A stretch of 64,000 nucleotides of DNA from Streptomyces odontomachi. Its GTDB lineage: Bacteria > Actinomycetota > Actinomycetes > Streptomycetales > Streptomycetaceae. The position numbers and the translations under genes were made by a program. Location of the stretch: assembly GCF_024435355.1 (NCBI RefSeq), contig NZ_JAMJWG010000003.1, forward strand, positions 558,001 through 622,000. Direction: 5' to 3'. Shown piece after piece: positions 1 through 7,468 of this stretch. Numbering within the stretch: the stretch's first letter is position 1; each line of letters begins with the position of its first letter. The notes beneath the pieces were generated by a model. It saw nothing but the letters and a program-made list of their open reading frames with translations. It was not told where the DNA came from and ran no database searches.

Positions 1-144
1 GGAGTAGCCCCTCGACGTCAGGTAGAGCACGGCGAACAGGTTGAGGAATCCGCCCAGCCTGCTCAACAGGACGCCGACGAGGAGGGTCTTCACCGCGGTC
101 GTGGAGCCGTGGAAGGTGCCCCAGATGGTGACCTCCGCGTGCAT
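1..144 (-). CDS. MFS-type transporter, N-terminal fragment (runs off window)
   Basis: Reading leftward from an ATG at 144, the frame stays open to the window edge. It encodes a short polar start followed by a hydrophobic segment with LLSRLGGFLNLFAVLYLTSR, which looks like the first membrane helix of a major facilitator superfamily permease (basic loop after a G-rich helix). The exact start is unclear: the purine-rich GGGAGGAG abuts the ATG too closely, and in-frame TTG (171) and GTG (177) codons lie upstream. It diverges from the acyl-AMP ligase operon, so an export role for that pathway is possible but only inferred. Only about 48 residues are visible. Confidence 0.45.
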   Translation of the reverse strand, partial: MHAEVTIWGTFHGSTTAVKTLLVGVLLSRLGGFLNLFAVLYLTSRGYS

Positions 145-743
145 CTCCTCCCTGGGGGGTGCGCCGTGCAATGTCACCTCGTCATGGTCGCCGGGCGGCG
201 AAGGACGGAACCACTGTTCGAGCCCCTCGGATTCTCGCCAAGCATGGACACGACGTCGTGCGGTTGCTAGCGCGACACTGCGGCACGCGGAAGTATCAGC
301 CACGACCGTGTCGGCCACTTGCGCCGTTTGTGGCGCTTACGCATCCCTTCCGGTCTTCGCCCCGTGGAAACCCGAACTGTGCGGGGCGGTGTACCTGCAC
401 GGCCCCTGAATCAGGATGATGACGGCCCTCAACGCAGGGCGTTCCTGACGCGCCGTTAACCTTCATCCATCGCCTCCGCCGTACCTGGACCGAAGCTGGA
501 CGAGAGCTGGACGAGGAAGTGCACCGGACCGCATTCGAGCCCTTCCCCGCACCCGACGAGCGGTACGGACGCCGTCCCGCAGCAGGCCGGAGAACCGGCC
601 CCAGATATGGCGAAATCCCGGCCGTGGCCGGCCGGGTCTCCCGGCGCTTCCCGAACGGCGCTCACCCGGTGCAGCACTGACCCCGGGCCCGACAGGACGT
701 CTTACGCCACCGATCACCCGTCGAAGGCAGCAAGGTAGCAACC
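145..743. other. Gene-free stretch between divergent transporter and operon
   Basis: About 600 bases without a convincing coding frame; the open frames here lack codon bias and ribosome sites. It should hold the divergent promoters for the transporter and the acyl-AMP ligase operon. A small hairpin (GCGCC-N6-GGCGC near 324-339) and a short direct repeat AGCTGGACGAG near 494-516 are visible. No operator can be assigned. Confidence 0.4.
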
Positions 744-2480
744 ATGCACTCCGGTACCCCCCAAGCCCTCTGGAACGACACCCTCGACGCGGCAGCCTCC
801 GAGGAGCGCGGCGTCCGCTTCATCGCACCCGACGGCTCGTCAGGACCCTTCTTCAGCTGGTCCGGCCTGCGGCGGGCGGCAGCCGCCCAGGCCCGCAGGC
901 TCGCCCGTGCGGGCGTCGGAGCCGGCCACCATGTGGCGTTGGTCGGCCTGACGTCACCGGCGACGGTCGTCGCCATCCGCGCCGTGTGGCTGCTCGGGGC
1001 CTCGGTGGTGGTGCTCCCGCTGCCGTTCCGTGCCATGGACCCGGAGCTGTTCCTCGCCCAGACCCGGCGGCGCATCGCGGAGGCGGGCACCGACTTCCTG
1101 CTCGTCGAGGCGGGCATGGCCGAGTCCGTGCAGGCGCCGTGGGGGCACCTCCCAGGCCCTCAAGGCTCTGGGGGAGGGTGCCGCGTCCTGCCCCTGGAAT
1201 CCGTGGAGCCGGGCGACGCCGCCACGGGCCACGAGGCGGAGGCCGAGATCGTCCCGGGCGCCGCACGCCAGGGACGCCGCCCGCACTCCGCGATCGTCCA
1301 GTTCACCAGCGGCTCCACGGCCGAGCCGAAGCCGGCACTGATCTCCCACGCGGCGCTGAGGCACAACGTGCGGGGCTTCCTGACCCGGATGGGCATACGC
1401 GCCGAGAACGACGTGGCCGTCAGCTGGCTGCCGCTCTACCACGACATGGGTCTGATCGGCATGCTCGCCGGCTCCATGGCGAGCGGCATGGACCTGGTGC
1501 TGTGGGACCCGCTGAGCTTCGCCGCTTCGCCGGGCACCTGGCTGCGGTTGATCGAGCAGCACCGCGGCACGGTCGTCTGCGCGCCGAACTTCGCCTACGG
1601 GCTCGCCGCCCGGCTGCTCCGTCTCCCGCAGCCGTACGACCTGTCGTCGCTGCGGATGTGCATCAACGGCGCCGAACCCATCGACGGGGCCACCATGCGC
1701 GGCTTCCTGGAGGCGGGGCGCGGGCACGGCATCGAGCCGGACGTGGTGCAGTGCGTGTACGGCCTGGCGGAGGCCGTGCTCGCCGTCACCTCGCCGGTGC
1801 CGGGCCGTGGCCTGCGCACCGTCACCGTCAGCGGCAAGGAGCTGGGGCAGGGCGGCTTCGCCGAGCCGGTGGACTCCGCGGACGCCCGTGAACTCGTGCT
1901 GCTCGGCCACCCCTTGGACGGCCTGGAACTCCAGCTGCGCGCCCCCTCCGGGGAGCCGGTGGGGCGGCGGTCGGTGGGCGAGATCCACATCCGGGGGGCC
2001 TCCACCATCTCCGGGTACCTGGCCGAGGACGACACGGTCCGACCGGCCGTCGGAGCGGACGGCTGGCTCGCCACCGGTGACGTCGGCCTCCTGGTGGACG
2101 GGGAACTGGCCGTGTGCGGCCGGCTCAAGGACGTGATCATCATCGGCGGCAAGAACCACTACCCGTCCGAGTTCGAGCTCGCCGCCTCCGAGGTGCCCGG
2201 GGTGCGCCGCGGCAACGTGGCCGCCTTCGGCGTCGAGCGCGCGGCCAGGGAACGTCTCGTCATCGCCTGCGAAGTGCGTGAGGAGGGCGCCGACCGGCGG
2301 GCCACGATCCGCCGGCAGGTGGCCGACACGGTCCAGGAACGCACCGGCATACCCGTGGCGGACGTCCTGCTGCTGGGCCGGGGAGAGTTGCCCAAGACCT
2401 CGTCCGGCAAGCTGCGCAGGGCCGCGACACGCGCCCTCTACCTGTCCGCAGCGGCCACCACCGAGGAGCCCTCCGCATGA
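744..2480 (+). CDS. Fatty-acyl-AMP ligase-like adenylate-forming enzyme
   Basis: A 578-residue member of the ANL superfamily. The phosphate-binding P-loop reads FTSGSTAEPKPAL (about residues 187-199) and is followed by SWLPLYHDMGLIG, a block typical of fatty-acyl-AMP ligases and long-chain acyl-CoA synthetases. The adenylation hinge region has TGDVG, and the C-terminal PKTSSGKLRR carries the catalytic lysine near residue 555. Expected chemistry is ATP-dependent activation of a carboxylic acid to an acyl-adenylate; FAALs pass it to an acyl carrier protein, but none is encoded nearby. The start has AAGG eight bases upstream. The stop overlaps the next gene by ATGA, implying translational coupling. 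The acyl substrate cannot be read from sequence. A short interspersed repeat lies inside the gene at 1141-1183. Confidence 0.8.
   Translation: MHSGTPQALWNDTLDAAASEERGVRFIAPDGSSGPFFSWSGLRRAAAAQARRLARAGVGAGHHVALVGLTSPATVVAIRAVWLLGASVVVLPLPFRAMDPELFLAQTRRRIAEAGTDFLLVEAGMAESVQAPWGHLPGPQGSGGGCRVLPLESVEPGDAATGHEAEAEIVPGAARQGRRPHSAIVQFTSGSTAEPKPALISHAALRHNVRGFLTRMGIRAENDVAVSWLPLYHDMGLIGMLAGSMASGMDLVLWDPLSFAASPGTWLRLIEQHRGTVVCAPNFAYGLAARLLRLPQPYDLSSLRMCINGAEPIDGATMRGFLEAGRGHGIEPDVVQCVYGLAEAVLAVTSPVPGRGLRTVTVSGKELGQGGFAEPVDSADARELVLLGHPLDGLELQLRAPSGEPVGRRSVGEIHIRGASTISGYLAEDDTVRPAVGADGWLATGDVGLLVDGELAVCGRLKDVIIIGGKNHYPSEFELAASEVPGVRRGNVAAFGVERAARERLVIACEVREEGADRRATIRRQVADTVQERTGIPVADVLLLGRGELPKTSSGKLRRAATRALYLSAAATTEEPSA
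1141..1183. repeat. Interspersed palindromic repeat inside the acyl-AMP ligase gene
   Basis: The sequence has imperfect inverted arms (GGCACCTCCCAG near 1144-1155 and CTGGGGGAGGGTGCC near 1168-1182) around CCCAGGCCCTCAAGGCTCT. Eighteen of those 19 bases recur at 19602-19620, and the left arm recurs at 19633-19650. It encodes a Gly/Pro-rich linker (WGHLPGPQGSGGGC), so it appears to be tolerated as an in-frame insertion. It resembles short dispersed repeats seen in Streptomyces genomes. Confidence 0.55.
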
Positions 2481-3436
2481 GTTCGGTCACCGTGGCCGCC
2501 GTCCAGCTGGAACTGGCCCTCGGCGAGGTGTCGGTCAACCTGAGCCGTGCCGAGCAGGCCGTCAAGGAGGTCTGCCGGGCTGCGGAGCCGCAGTTCGTCG
2601 TGGTGCCGGAGTTCTTCACGTCCGGCATGGCGCTGTCCCGCGGGGTCCCGGAGACGGTGTCCCGTGGCACCCGGCGCGCGGCGGTCGAGCTGTTGCAGAC
2701 CATGGCCGTCGAGCACAACACGTACGTCGCCGGATCGCTGTTGATCGAGGACGGCGGCGACGTCGTCAACCGGATGTACCTGGCCGGGCCCGACCGCGAC
2801 CTCCAGTGGCACGACAAGGACGTCCCCACGATGTGGGAGAACTTCTACTTCACCGGCCGCGGCGACCCCGGCGTCGCCGCCACCCGGCACGGCCCCGTCG
2901 GCCTCGCCATGTGCTGGGAGTTCTGCCGCACGGCCACCGCACACCGCCTCGCGGACAAGGTGAACCTGGTGCTGGGCGCGTCCTGTTACTGGAGCGCCCC
3001 GTCGCTGCGGCAGGGCGCCCCGGACGGTCCGACCGCGCGGCAGGCCCGGGAGCGGAGGGTGGCGGTGGTACGGCGGTTCGCCGGGCTGCTGCGCCGGCCC
3101 GTGGTCAACGCGACGGCCGCCGGCCGGCTGAGCGCACCGGTGCCGGGCACCCTCGGCGCCCTCCGCTACCACGCGCGCTTCGAGCCGGCGACCCAGATCC
3201 TGGACGGCACCGGCACCCCGCTCGCACTCGGCGACGAGGACGGCCCCTGCTCCGTCGTGGCCTCGGTGGACATCGGCGGCGCCGGCACTGCCGCCGCCCT
3301 GCCCGACGACCCCTGGCTGCGCGAGCGCGACCTCGGACAGCGGGTGTTCTGGTGGTTCGGCAGCACGCTCGGGCCGGTCCACTACCGCCTGGCTGCCCGG
3401 CGGCGGGTACGGAGGGCCGACCGTGGCGACGACTGA
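2477..3436 (+). CDS. Carbon-nitrogen hydrolase (nitrilase superfamily)
   Basis: A 319-residue, full-length nitrilase-fold protein. The catalytic triad can be read: Glu45 in VVVPEFF, Lys114 in WHDKDVPT and Cys146 in GLAMCWEFC. Family members hydrolyse or transfer amides and nitriles through a cysteine thioester. Here it overlaps the acyl-AMP ligase stop by four bases and its own end overlaps the downstream GNAT gene by 14 bases, so the three are translated as a unit. The context suggests amide formation or trimming on an acyl product, but the substrate is unknown. The Arg/Gly-rich C-terminal end is a little irregular. Confidence 0.8.
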   Translation: MSSVTVAAVQLELALGEVSVNLSRAEQAVKEVCRAAEPQFVVVPEFFTSGMALSRGVPETVSRGTRRAAVELLQTMAVEHNTYVAGSLLIEDGGDVVNRMYLAGPDRDLQWHDKDVPTMWENFYFTGRGDPGVAATRHGPVGLAMCWEFCRTATAHRLADKVNLVLGASCYWSAPSLRQGAPDGPTARQARERRVAVVRRFAGLLRRPVVNATAAGRLSAPVPGTLGALRYHARFEPATQILDGTGTPLALGDEDGPCSVVASVDIGGAGTAAALPDDPWLRERDLGQRVFWWFGSTLGPVHYRLAARRRVRRADRGDD

Positions 3437-4115
3437 CGACGCCGGTCCTGCCGTCCACGACGACGCCGAGCCCGTCGTCCACACCATCGTCACGGCCACC
3501 GAAGCGGACGGGCCCCCGCTCGCCGCGCTGCTGGCCGAACGGTTCGCGCAGGACCCCGTCCTGTCCCGGGTGCTCGCGGGACGCCGGAACCCTCAGGCGC
3601 GGCTGCGCGCCTACTTCGCCTGCGAGATCGCACCGTCGCTGGCCTGCGGACGGGTGTGGACGACCCCGGGGCGCCGGGGCGTCCTGGTCGTCCGCCCCCC
3701 GCACCTGTCCCGCGGCTACCGGATCCGCCGTGCCGTCCGCTACATCCGGCTGTTCGGTTTCCGGGTCCGGCTGCTGACCCGGACGGCCCGCCAGATCGCC
3801 CAGCACAAACCCGCCGAACCGTACGGTCACGTGTACCTGCTCGCCACCGCACGGGGAAACCGCGACCGCACCCTGTCGCGGCGGCTGCTCCGGACCGGCG
3901 CCGAGGAGTGCGACCGGCAGGGAGTGCCGTCGTTCCTGGTCACGGCCCATGGGCCGCTACGCGCTTACCTGTGCACCATCGGCTACCAGGAGGCAGCCCC
4001 GATCGAGCTGCTGCCCGGCGTGACGGTGACACCGATGAAACGCGACGCGTGCGGACCGGCGCACCGGGACGGTGACGGGCGCGCCGGGGCGGTGACGGGC
4101 GTGCGAGGGCGGTGA
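3423..4115 (+). CDS. GNAT-family N-acetyltransferase-like protein
   Basis: A 230-residue soluble protein. Its C-terminal half has the GNAT layout: a beta strand with HVYLLATARGNRDRTLSRRLL in place of the acetyl-CoA loop, then a helix and FLVTAHGPLRAYLCTIGYQ, the typical late strand and helix. The acyl-CoA loop is degenerate, so an acyl donor other than acetyl-CoA, or loss of activity, is possible. It starts GTG within the end of the hydrolase gene (14-bp overlap). The last 15 or so codons run through a 20-bp tandem repeat, so the natural C-terminus may vary between strains. Confidence 0.65.
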   Translation: MATTDDAGPAVHDDAEPVVHTIVTATEADGPPLAALLAERFAQDPVLSRVLAGRRNPQARLRAYFACEIAPSLACGRVWTTPGRRGVLVVRPPHLSRGYRIRRAVRYIRLFGFRVRLLTRTARQIAQHKPAEPYGHVYLLATARGNRDRTLSRRLLRTGAEECDRQGVPSFLVTAHGPLRAYLCTIGYQEAAPIELLPGVTVTPMKRDACGPAHRDGDGRAGAVTGVRGR

Positions 4116-4120
4116 CGGGC
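4071..4120. repeat. 20-bp tandem repeat, three copies
   Basis: GGTGACGGGC recurs at 4071, 4091 and 4111 with G-rich spacers, a period of exactly 20 bases. The stop codon of the GNAT gene (4113-4115) lies in the last copy. Confidence 0.7.
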
Positions 4121-4266
4121 GTGCCGCTGCGGTCCGGCGGACGCGGGCGCATCGGCTCCGCCCCCGGTGTGACGTCGTGGCGTACGAGGGTTGCCTGCGC
4201 GACGCGTTGACCTCGTCGGCGGGGATTTCTGGGAGGAAGACCGCAACAAGGACATACTGCGGTTCT

Positions 4267-5514
4267 ATGCGTGTGCTGATGGTGACGGCCGGGTCCTGGG
4301 GGGACGTGGCTCCCTATCTCGGACTGGGCCTGCGGCTGCGGGCGGACGGCCACGAGGTGGCGTTGGCCACCCATGCCCGGTTCGGCGAGCCGGTACGGGC
4401 GTACGGGCTGGAGTTCCGACCGCTTCCGACCGACCCGCTACGGCAGTTGAACTCCGCCGGCGGCCGGGAACTGGCCAGCGCCGCGACCGCGCAGGCCGAG
4501 CTGACCCGGGGGCTGCGGCTCGTCCGGTCGTTCCTGCCGCACCTGGCCGAGGGCATGTGGGAGGCGGCGCAGCAGGGCACCGACGTCCTGCTGACCTCGG
4601 CCCTCGCCGACCCGCTGTGCGGCCCCATCGCCGAGGCGCTGCGCGTGCCCCGGCTGGGCGCCTACCTCCAACCGATCGCGCCCACCGGCGCGTTCGCGCC
4701 CCTCGCGCTGGGCGGTCGCCGCTCCCTGGGGCCCTACGGCAACCTGTGGGCCGCCCGCGCCCTGCGCTCGCTGACCAGCCATGCCTTCGCGCCCGCCGTG
4801 ATCCGGCTGCGCCGCCGGCTGGGCCTGCCGCACCGGGCCTGCGGCGCCGCCGGCCGCGCGCCCCGCAGCCGGACGATCCACCACGGCTTCAGCCCACGGG
4901 TGGTGTCACCACCGCGGGACTGGCCCGCGCACTTGAAGGTGTGCGGGTACTGGTGGCCGCCGCGGCCCGCGGGATGGCGCCCGGACCGCCGGCTCGTCGA
5001 GTTCCTGCGTGCCGGCCCCGCCCCGGTCTTCGTCGGCTTCGGCAGTTTCGTGGCCGCGGACGCCACCCGGCTGGCTGCGCTGGTCATGGAGGCGCTGCGG
5101 ATCGCGGGGCTGCGCGGCGTCGTGCAGGCCGGCTGGAGCGGTCTGCACGCGCAGGGCAACGACATGCTCGCCGTCTCGGAGGTACCGCACGACTGGCTCT
5201 TCCCCCGGATGGCCGCCGTCGTCCACCACGCGGGCGCCGGCACCACGGCGGCCGGCCTGCGGGCGGGCGTCCCGGCCGTCCCCGTGCCCGGCCAGCTCGA
5301 CGAGCACTTCTGGGCCGCCCGACTCGTCGCCCTGGGAAGCGCACCCACCCGGATCCCCTACCAGCGCCTGACCGCGCCCCGGCTGGCCTGCGCGCTGCGC
5401 CGTGCCGTCGACGATCCGGCCTTCCGGGCGCGCACCGGGCACATCGCCGCCCGGCTGGCCGACGAGGACGGGGCGGCCCCGGTGCTGAGCGTGCTGGAGA
5501 AGGGGGAGTGGTGA
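4267..5514 (+). CDS. GT1-type glycosyltransferase (MGT/sterol glucosyltransferase-like)
   Basis: A 415-residue protein. The N-terminal Rossmann motif VLMVTAGSWGDVAPYLGLGLRL is followed by GHEVALATH. The C-terminal donor site reads HDWLFPRMAAVVHHAGAGTT with GVPAVPVPGQLDEHFWA, typical of GT-B enzymes that use a nucleotide sugar to modify lipids or macrolides. I chose the ATG at 4267 because the homologous core begins there; the frame is open upstream to 4177 without family similarity. It lies 151 bases after the GNAT gene on the same strand and may add sugar to the product of that operon. There is no signal peptide or membrane segment. Confidence 0.75.
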   Translation: MRVLMVTAGSWGDVAPYLGLGLRLRADGHEVALATHARFGEPVRAYGLEFRPLPTDPLRQLNSAGGRELASAATAQAELTRGLRLVRSFLPHLAEGMWEAAQQGTDVLLTSALADPLCGPIAEALRVPRLGAYLQPIAPTGAFAPLALGGRRSLGPYGNLWAARALRSLTSHAFAPAVIRLRRRLGLPHRACGAAGRAPRSRTIHHGFSPRVVSPPRDWPAHLKVCGYWWPPRPAGWRPDRRLVEFLRAGPAPVFVGFGSFVAADATRLAALVMEALRIAGLRGVVQAGWSGLHAQGNDMLAVSEVPHDWLFPRMAAVVHHAGAGTTAAGLRAGVPAVPVPGQLDEHFWAARLVALGSAPTRIPYQRLTAPRLACALRRAVDDPAFRARTGHIAARLADEDGAAPVLSVLEKGEW

Positions 5515-5536
5515 GGGCGGTCGGGCGGTCGGGCGA

Positions 5537-5854
5537 TCAGGCGGTACGCACCGGGGGTACGCCTTCCACCTCGAAGGTCACCTGGTCCTCGTAGCACCAC
5601 CACCAGGCCTCACCGGGTTCGTAGGACCGGATGAGCGGGTGCCCGGTGGCGTCGTGGTGAGCCGTGGCGTGCTTGTTCTTCGAGGAGTCGCAGCAACCGA
5701 CGTGGCCGCAGATCTGGCACTCACGGAGGTGCACCCAGGTGTCACCCTGCGCGACGCACTCCGGGCAGCTGTCGGGGCTGTCCGGGGTGACCGGCTGCAC
5801 CTGATCGAGGTGACTACAGATCAGGCTGTCGCCGTAACCGTCCTGGGCGGTCAT
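5537..5854 (-). CDS. UBP-type zinc finger domain protein
   Basis: A 105-residue protein consisting of one ZnF-UBP fold. Cysteine/histidine pairs are visible in CSHLD, CPEC, CQICGHVGCCDSSKNKHA and HHDATGHP, followed by the aromatic SYEPGEAWWWCYED. In eukaryotes this fold binds the free C-terminus of ubiquitin. Streptomyces carry small stand-alone copies of unknown role. The start is the ATG at 5854, preceded by GGGAGGATCACC; the frame is open further upstream but without a ribosome site. It converges with the glycosyltransferase and diverges from the ABM/ArsR operon across an unusually AT-rich spacer near 5965-6010. Confidence 0.8.
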   Translation of the reverse strand: MTAQDGYGDSLICSHLDQVQPVTPDSPDSCPECVAQGDTWVHLRECQICGHVGCCDSSKNKHATAHHDATGHPLIRSYEPGEAWWWCYEDQVTFEVEGVPPVRTA

Positions 5855-6094
5855 GGTGATCCTCCCTCCTGGCGGCCGACGCCGGGATCCGGTCGTCGTC
5901 CCGCGTGTCCGGCAGGCCTGTCGGCCGAGAGCCGGCACGGGGTGCCGCCACACGGCACGTGATTGCATAAGTGGTTGTAACGGTATAAACGTAGCAAAAT
6001 TGGCATCATTGTCGTAGGCGGCGCGGGAGACGGTGTGCGGTGGATCTGGACGCCGCCGACGCGGCCCGGCAGCGGCGAGGTCGCGGCCGACCTT

Positions 6095-6114
6095 ATTTAG
6101 CGAACATGCTAAAT
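6095..6114. promoter_or_regulatory. Probable ArsR operator: ATTTAGC-N6-GCTAAAT
   Basis: A perfect 7-bp inverted repeat with a 6-base spacer, AT-rich in a GC-rich background. It overlaps a -10-like TAAATT (6110-6115) that sits eight bases before the ATG at 6124. No Shine-Dalgarno sequence precedes that ATG, so the transcript may be leaderless. The position fits autorepression by the ArsR protein of this operon. Confidence 0.7.
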
Positions 6115-6123
6115 TTCCCTGCC

Positions 6124-6456
6124 ATGAGCGACCCCGTGATTGCCATCGCCCACTACCGGGTCAAGCCCGGCTGCGAGGACGACTTCAAGGACATCCTCAG
6201 GCGCCACACCGCCACCCTGCGCTCGCTGGAGCTGATCACCGAACGGCCCGTGGAGATGTTCGTCGGCTCCGAGAAGGGCGTCGAAGGCCCGCTGTTCGTG
6301 GAGATCTTCGAGTGGACCTCGGCCGACGGCTCCCGCCTCGCCCACACCCATCCCCAGATCAGCCAGATCTGGGAGAGGATGGGAGGGCTGTGCGAGGCGC
6401 GCGGCGGACGGCCCATGTTCGAGTTCCCCACCGTCCGACCGCTGCACCTGAACTGA
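6124..6456 (+). CDS. Antibiotic biosynthesis monooxygenase (ABM) domain protein
   Basis: A 110-residue dimeric alpha-beta barrel protein: IAIAHYRVKPGCEDDFKDIL at the start and PLFVEIFEWTSADGSRLAHTHP in the middle, with the spaced His residues common in the family. Members include cofactor-free quinone-forming monooxygenases and simple stress proteins, so the reaction is open. The start at 6124 matches the family and lies ten bases after the operator. It is followed with no gap by an ArsR gene, an arrangement that suggests an inducible detoxification unit. Confidence 0.7.
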   Translation: MSDPVIAIAHYRVKPGCEDDFKDILRRHTATLRSLELITERPVEMFVGSEKGVEGPLFVEIFEWTSADGSRLAHTHPQISQIWERMGGLCEARGGRPMFEFPTVRPLHLN

Positions 6457-6849
6457 GTGGACCCGTCGGACTCGGCGGGCTCCGCCAAGCCCCGGGGACT
6501 GCGCGATCTGGAGGACTGCGACCGGGTCTTCGGGGCGCTGGCGCATGCCACTCGCCGGCACATCCTCCAGGTCCTGCACGCTCGGAACGGCGCCATGTCC
6601 GCCGGCGAACTCGCCGGCCGCTTCGAGCACTCCTGGCCCACCACCAGCCGGCACCTGCGGGTGCTCGTGGCGGCCGGGCTCATACGCGAGCGCAGGCAGG
6701 GCCGCACCCGCCACTACGTCCTCGACCGGGACCGGGTCACCACCGTCCTCGATCTCTGGCTGCCCAGCATCGGCGTCCACCACGCACATCAGGGACACCG
6801 AGGACACCAAGGACAGCAGGGACACCAGGGACCCCGCCCGGAGACCTGA
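6457..6849 (+). CDS. ArsR-family winged-helix repressor
   Basis: A 130-residue regulator. The winged helix-turn-helix spans VFGALAHATRRHILQVL through MSAGELAGRFEHSWPTTSRHLRVLVAAGLI and the wing RERRQGRTRHYVL. No Cys-rich metal site is visible, so the signal is probably an organic ligand or a non-metal cue. The GTG start directly follows the stop of the ABM gene. The C-terminal tail is a short Gln/Gly/His repeat (HQGHRGHQGQQGHQG) that looks like a recent sequence expansion. Confidence 0.85.
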   Translation: MDPSDSAGSAKPRGLRDLEDCDRVFGALAHATRRHILQVLHARNGAMSAGELAGRFEHSWPTTSRHLRVLVAAGLIRERRQGRTRHYVLDRDRVTTVLDLWLPSIGVHHAHQGHRGHQGQQGHQGPRPET

Positions 6850-6863
6850 CCCACGCCGACGCG

Positions 6864-7271
6864 TCAGGGATGTCCGGTACTCCCGGAGAACAGCACACCG
6901 TTGAGGTCGTCGTCGATGGAGTCCTTGACCCGGTCGACGACCCCCGACGTGGCCTCGTCCACGACCTCGACCACGCAGCGTGCCGCATGCACGGCCTTGG
7001 GCTCGTCGAAGCCGCTGCGCTGCGCCACCCGGGAGAAGAACTCGTGGCGGCTCATGCGCACGCCGGTGATCGGCTCGTCCTGCGCGTAGACCACTCGGCG
7101 CAGGTGTTCGCCGATCTCGACCGGCAGCTGTGCGGCCAGGTTCTCGGCCTGGGTGCTCTGAACGCGCTCTGCGAGCGTCTCCAGCGTGGCGCGGGTGGCC
7201 CGCTCGGCGGTGCCCCGGCTGTCCAGGTGGGCGCGGGCCTGTACCTGTCCGATGAATTCGTCGTGCTGCAT
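6864..7271 (-). CDS. DUF2267 family protein
   Basis: A 135-residue acidic helical protein beginning MQHDEFIGQVQARAHLDSR, with LAERVQSTQAENLAAQLP and the C-terminal FFSRVAQRSG block that defines DUF2267. The function is unknown; such genes often sit near stress or redox genes. The start is the ATG at 7271 with GGGAGG six bases upstream. It converges with the ArsR gene across 14 bases. Confidence 0.8.
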   Translation of the reverse strand: MQHDEFIGQVQARAHLDSRGTAERATRATLETLAERVQSTQAENLAAQLPVEIGEHLRRVVYAQDEPITGVRMSRHEFFSRVAQRSGFDEPKAVHAARCVVEVVDEATSGVVDRVKDSIDDDLNGVLFSGSTGHP

Positions 7272-7468
7272 CGATCCTCCCTGGGGTGTCACAGGCCACC
7301 GACCGACTACCCCTGGCGCCCACGCCCACACCGGCCAGCGCCCGCGGTCGCTCGGACGCGGCGGGCCCGGGGGCCTCGGCGCCCCGGCGTCCGTGCCGGC
7401 GTCCGCACCGGCGCCCGAACGGTCCAACCCCACCGGCCGCAGGGCGGATCCGACCCTAGCCTCGGATC

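Noticed and set aside
456..741. Small minus-strand frames upstream of the acyl-AMP ligase
   Set aside because: No ribosome site, no recognisable domain and no codon bias; shadow frames of GC-rich DNA.
4191..5594. 467-codon frame overlapping the glycosyltransferase
   Set aside because: It is Arg/Pro/Ala shadow sequence; the GT-B motifs are in the other frame.
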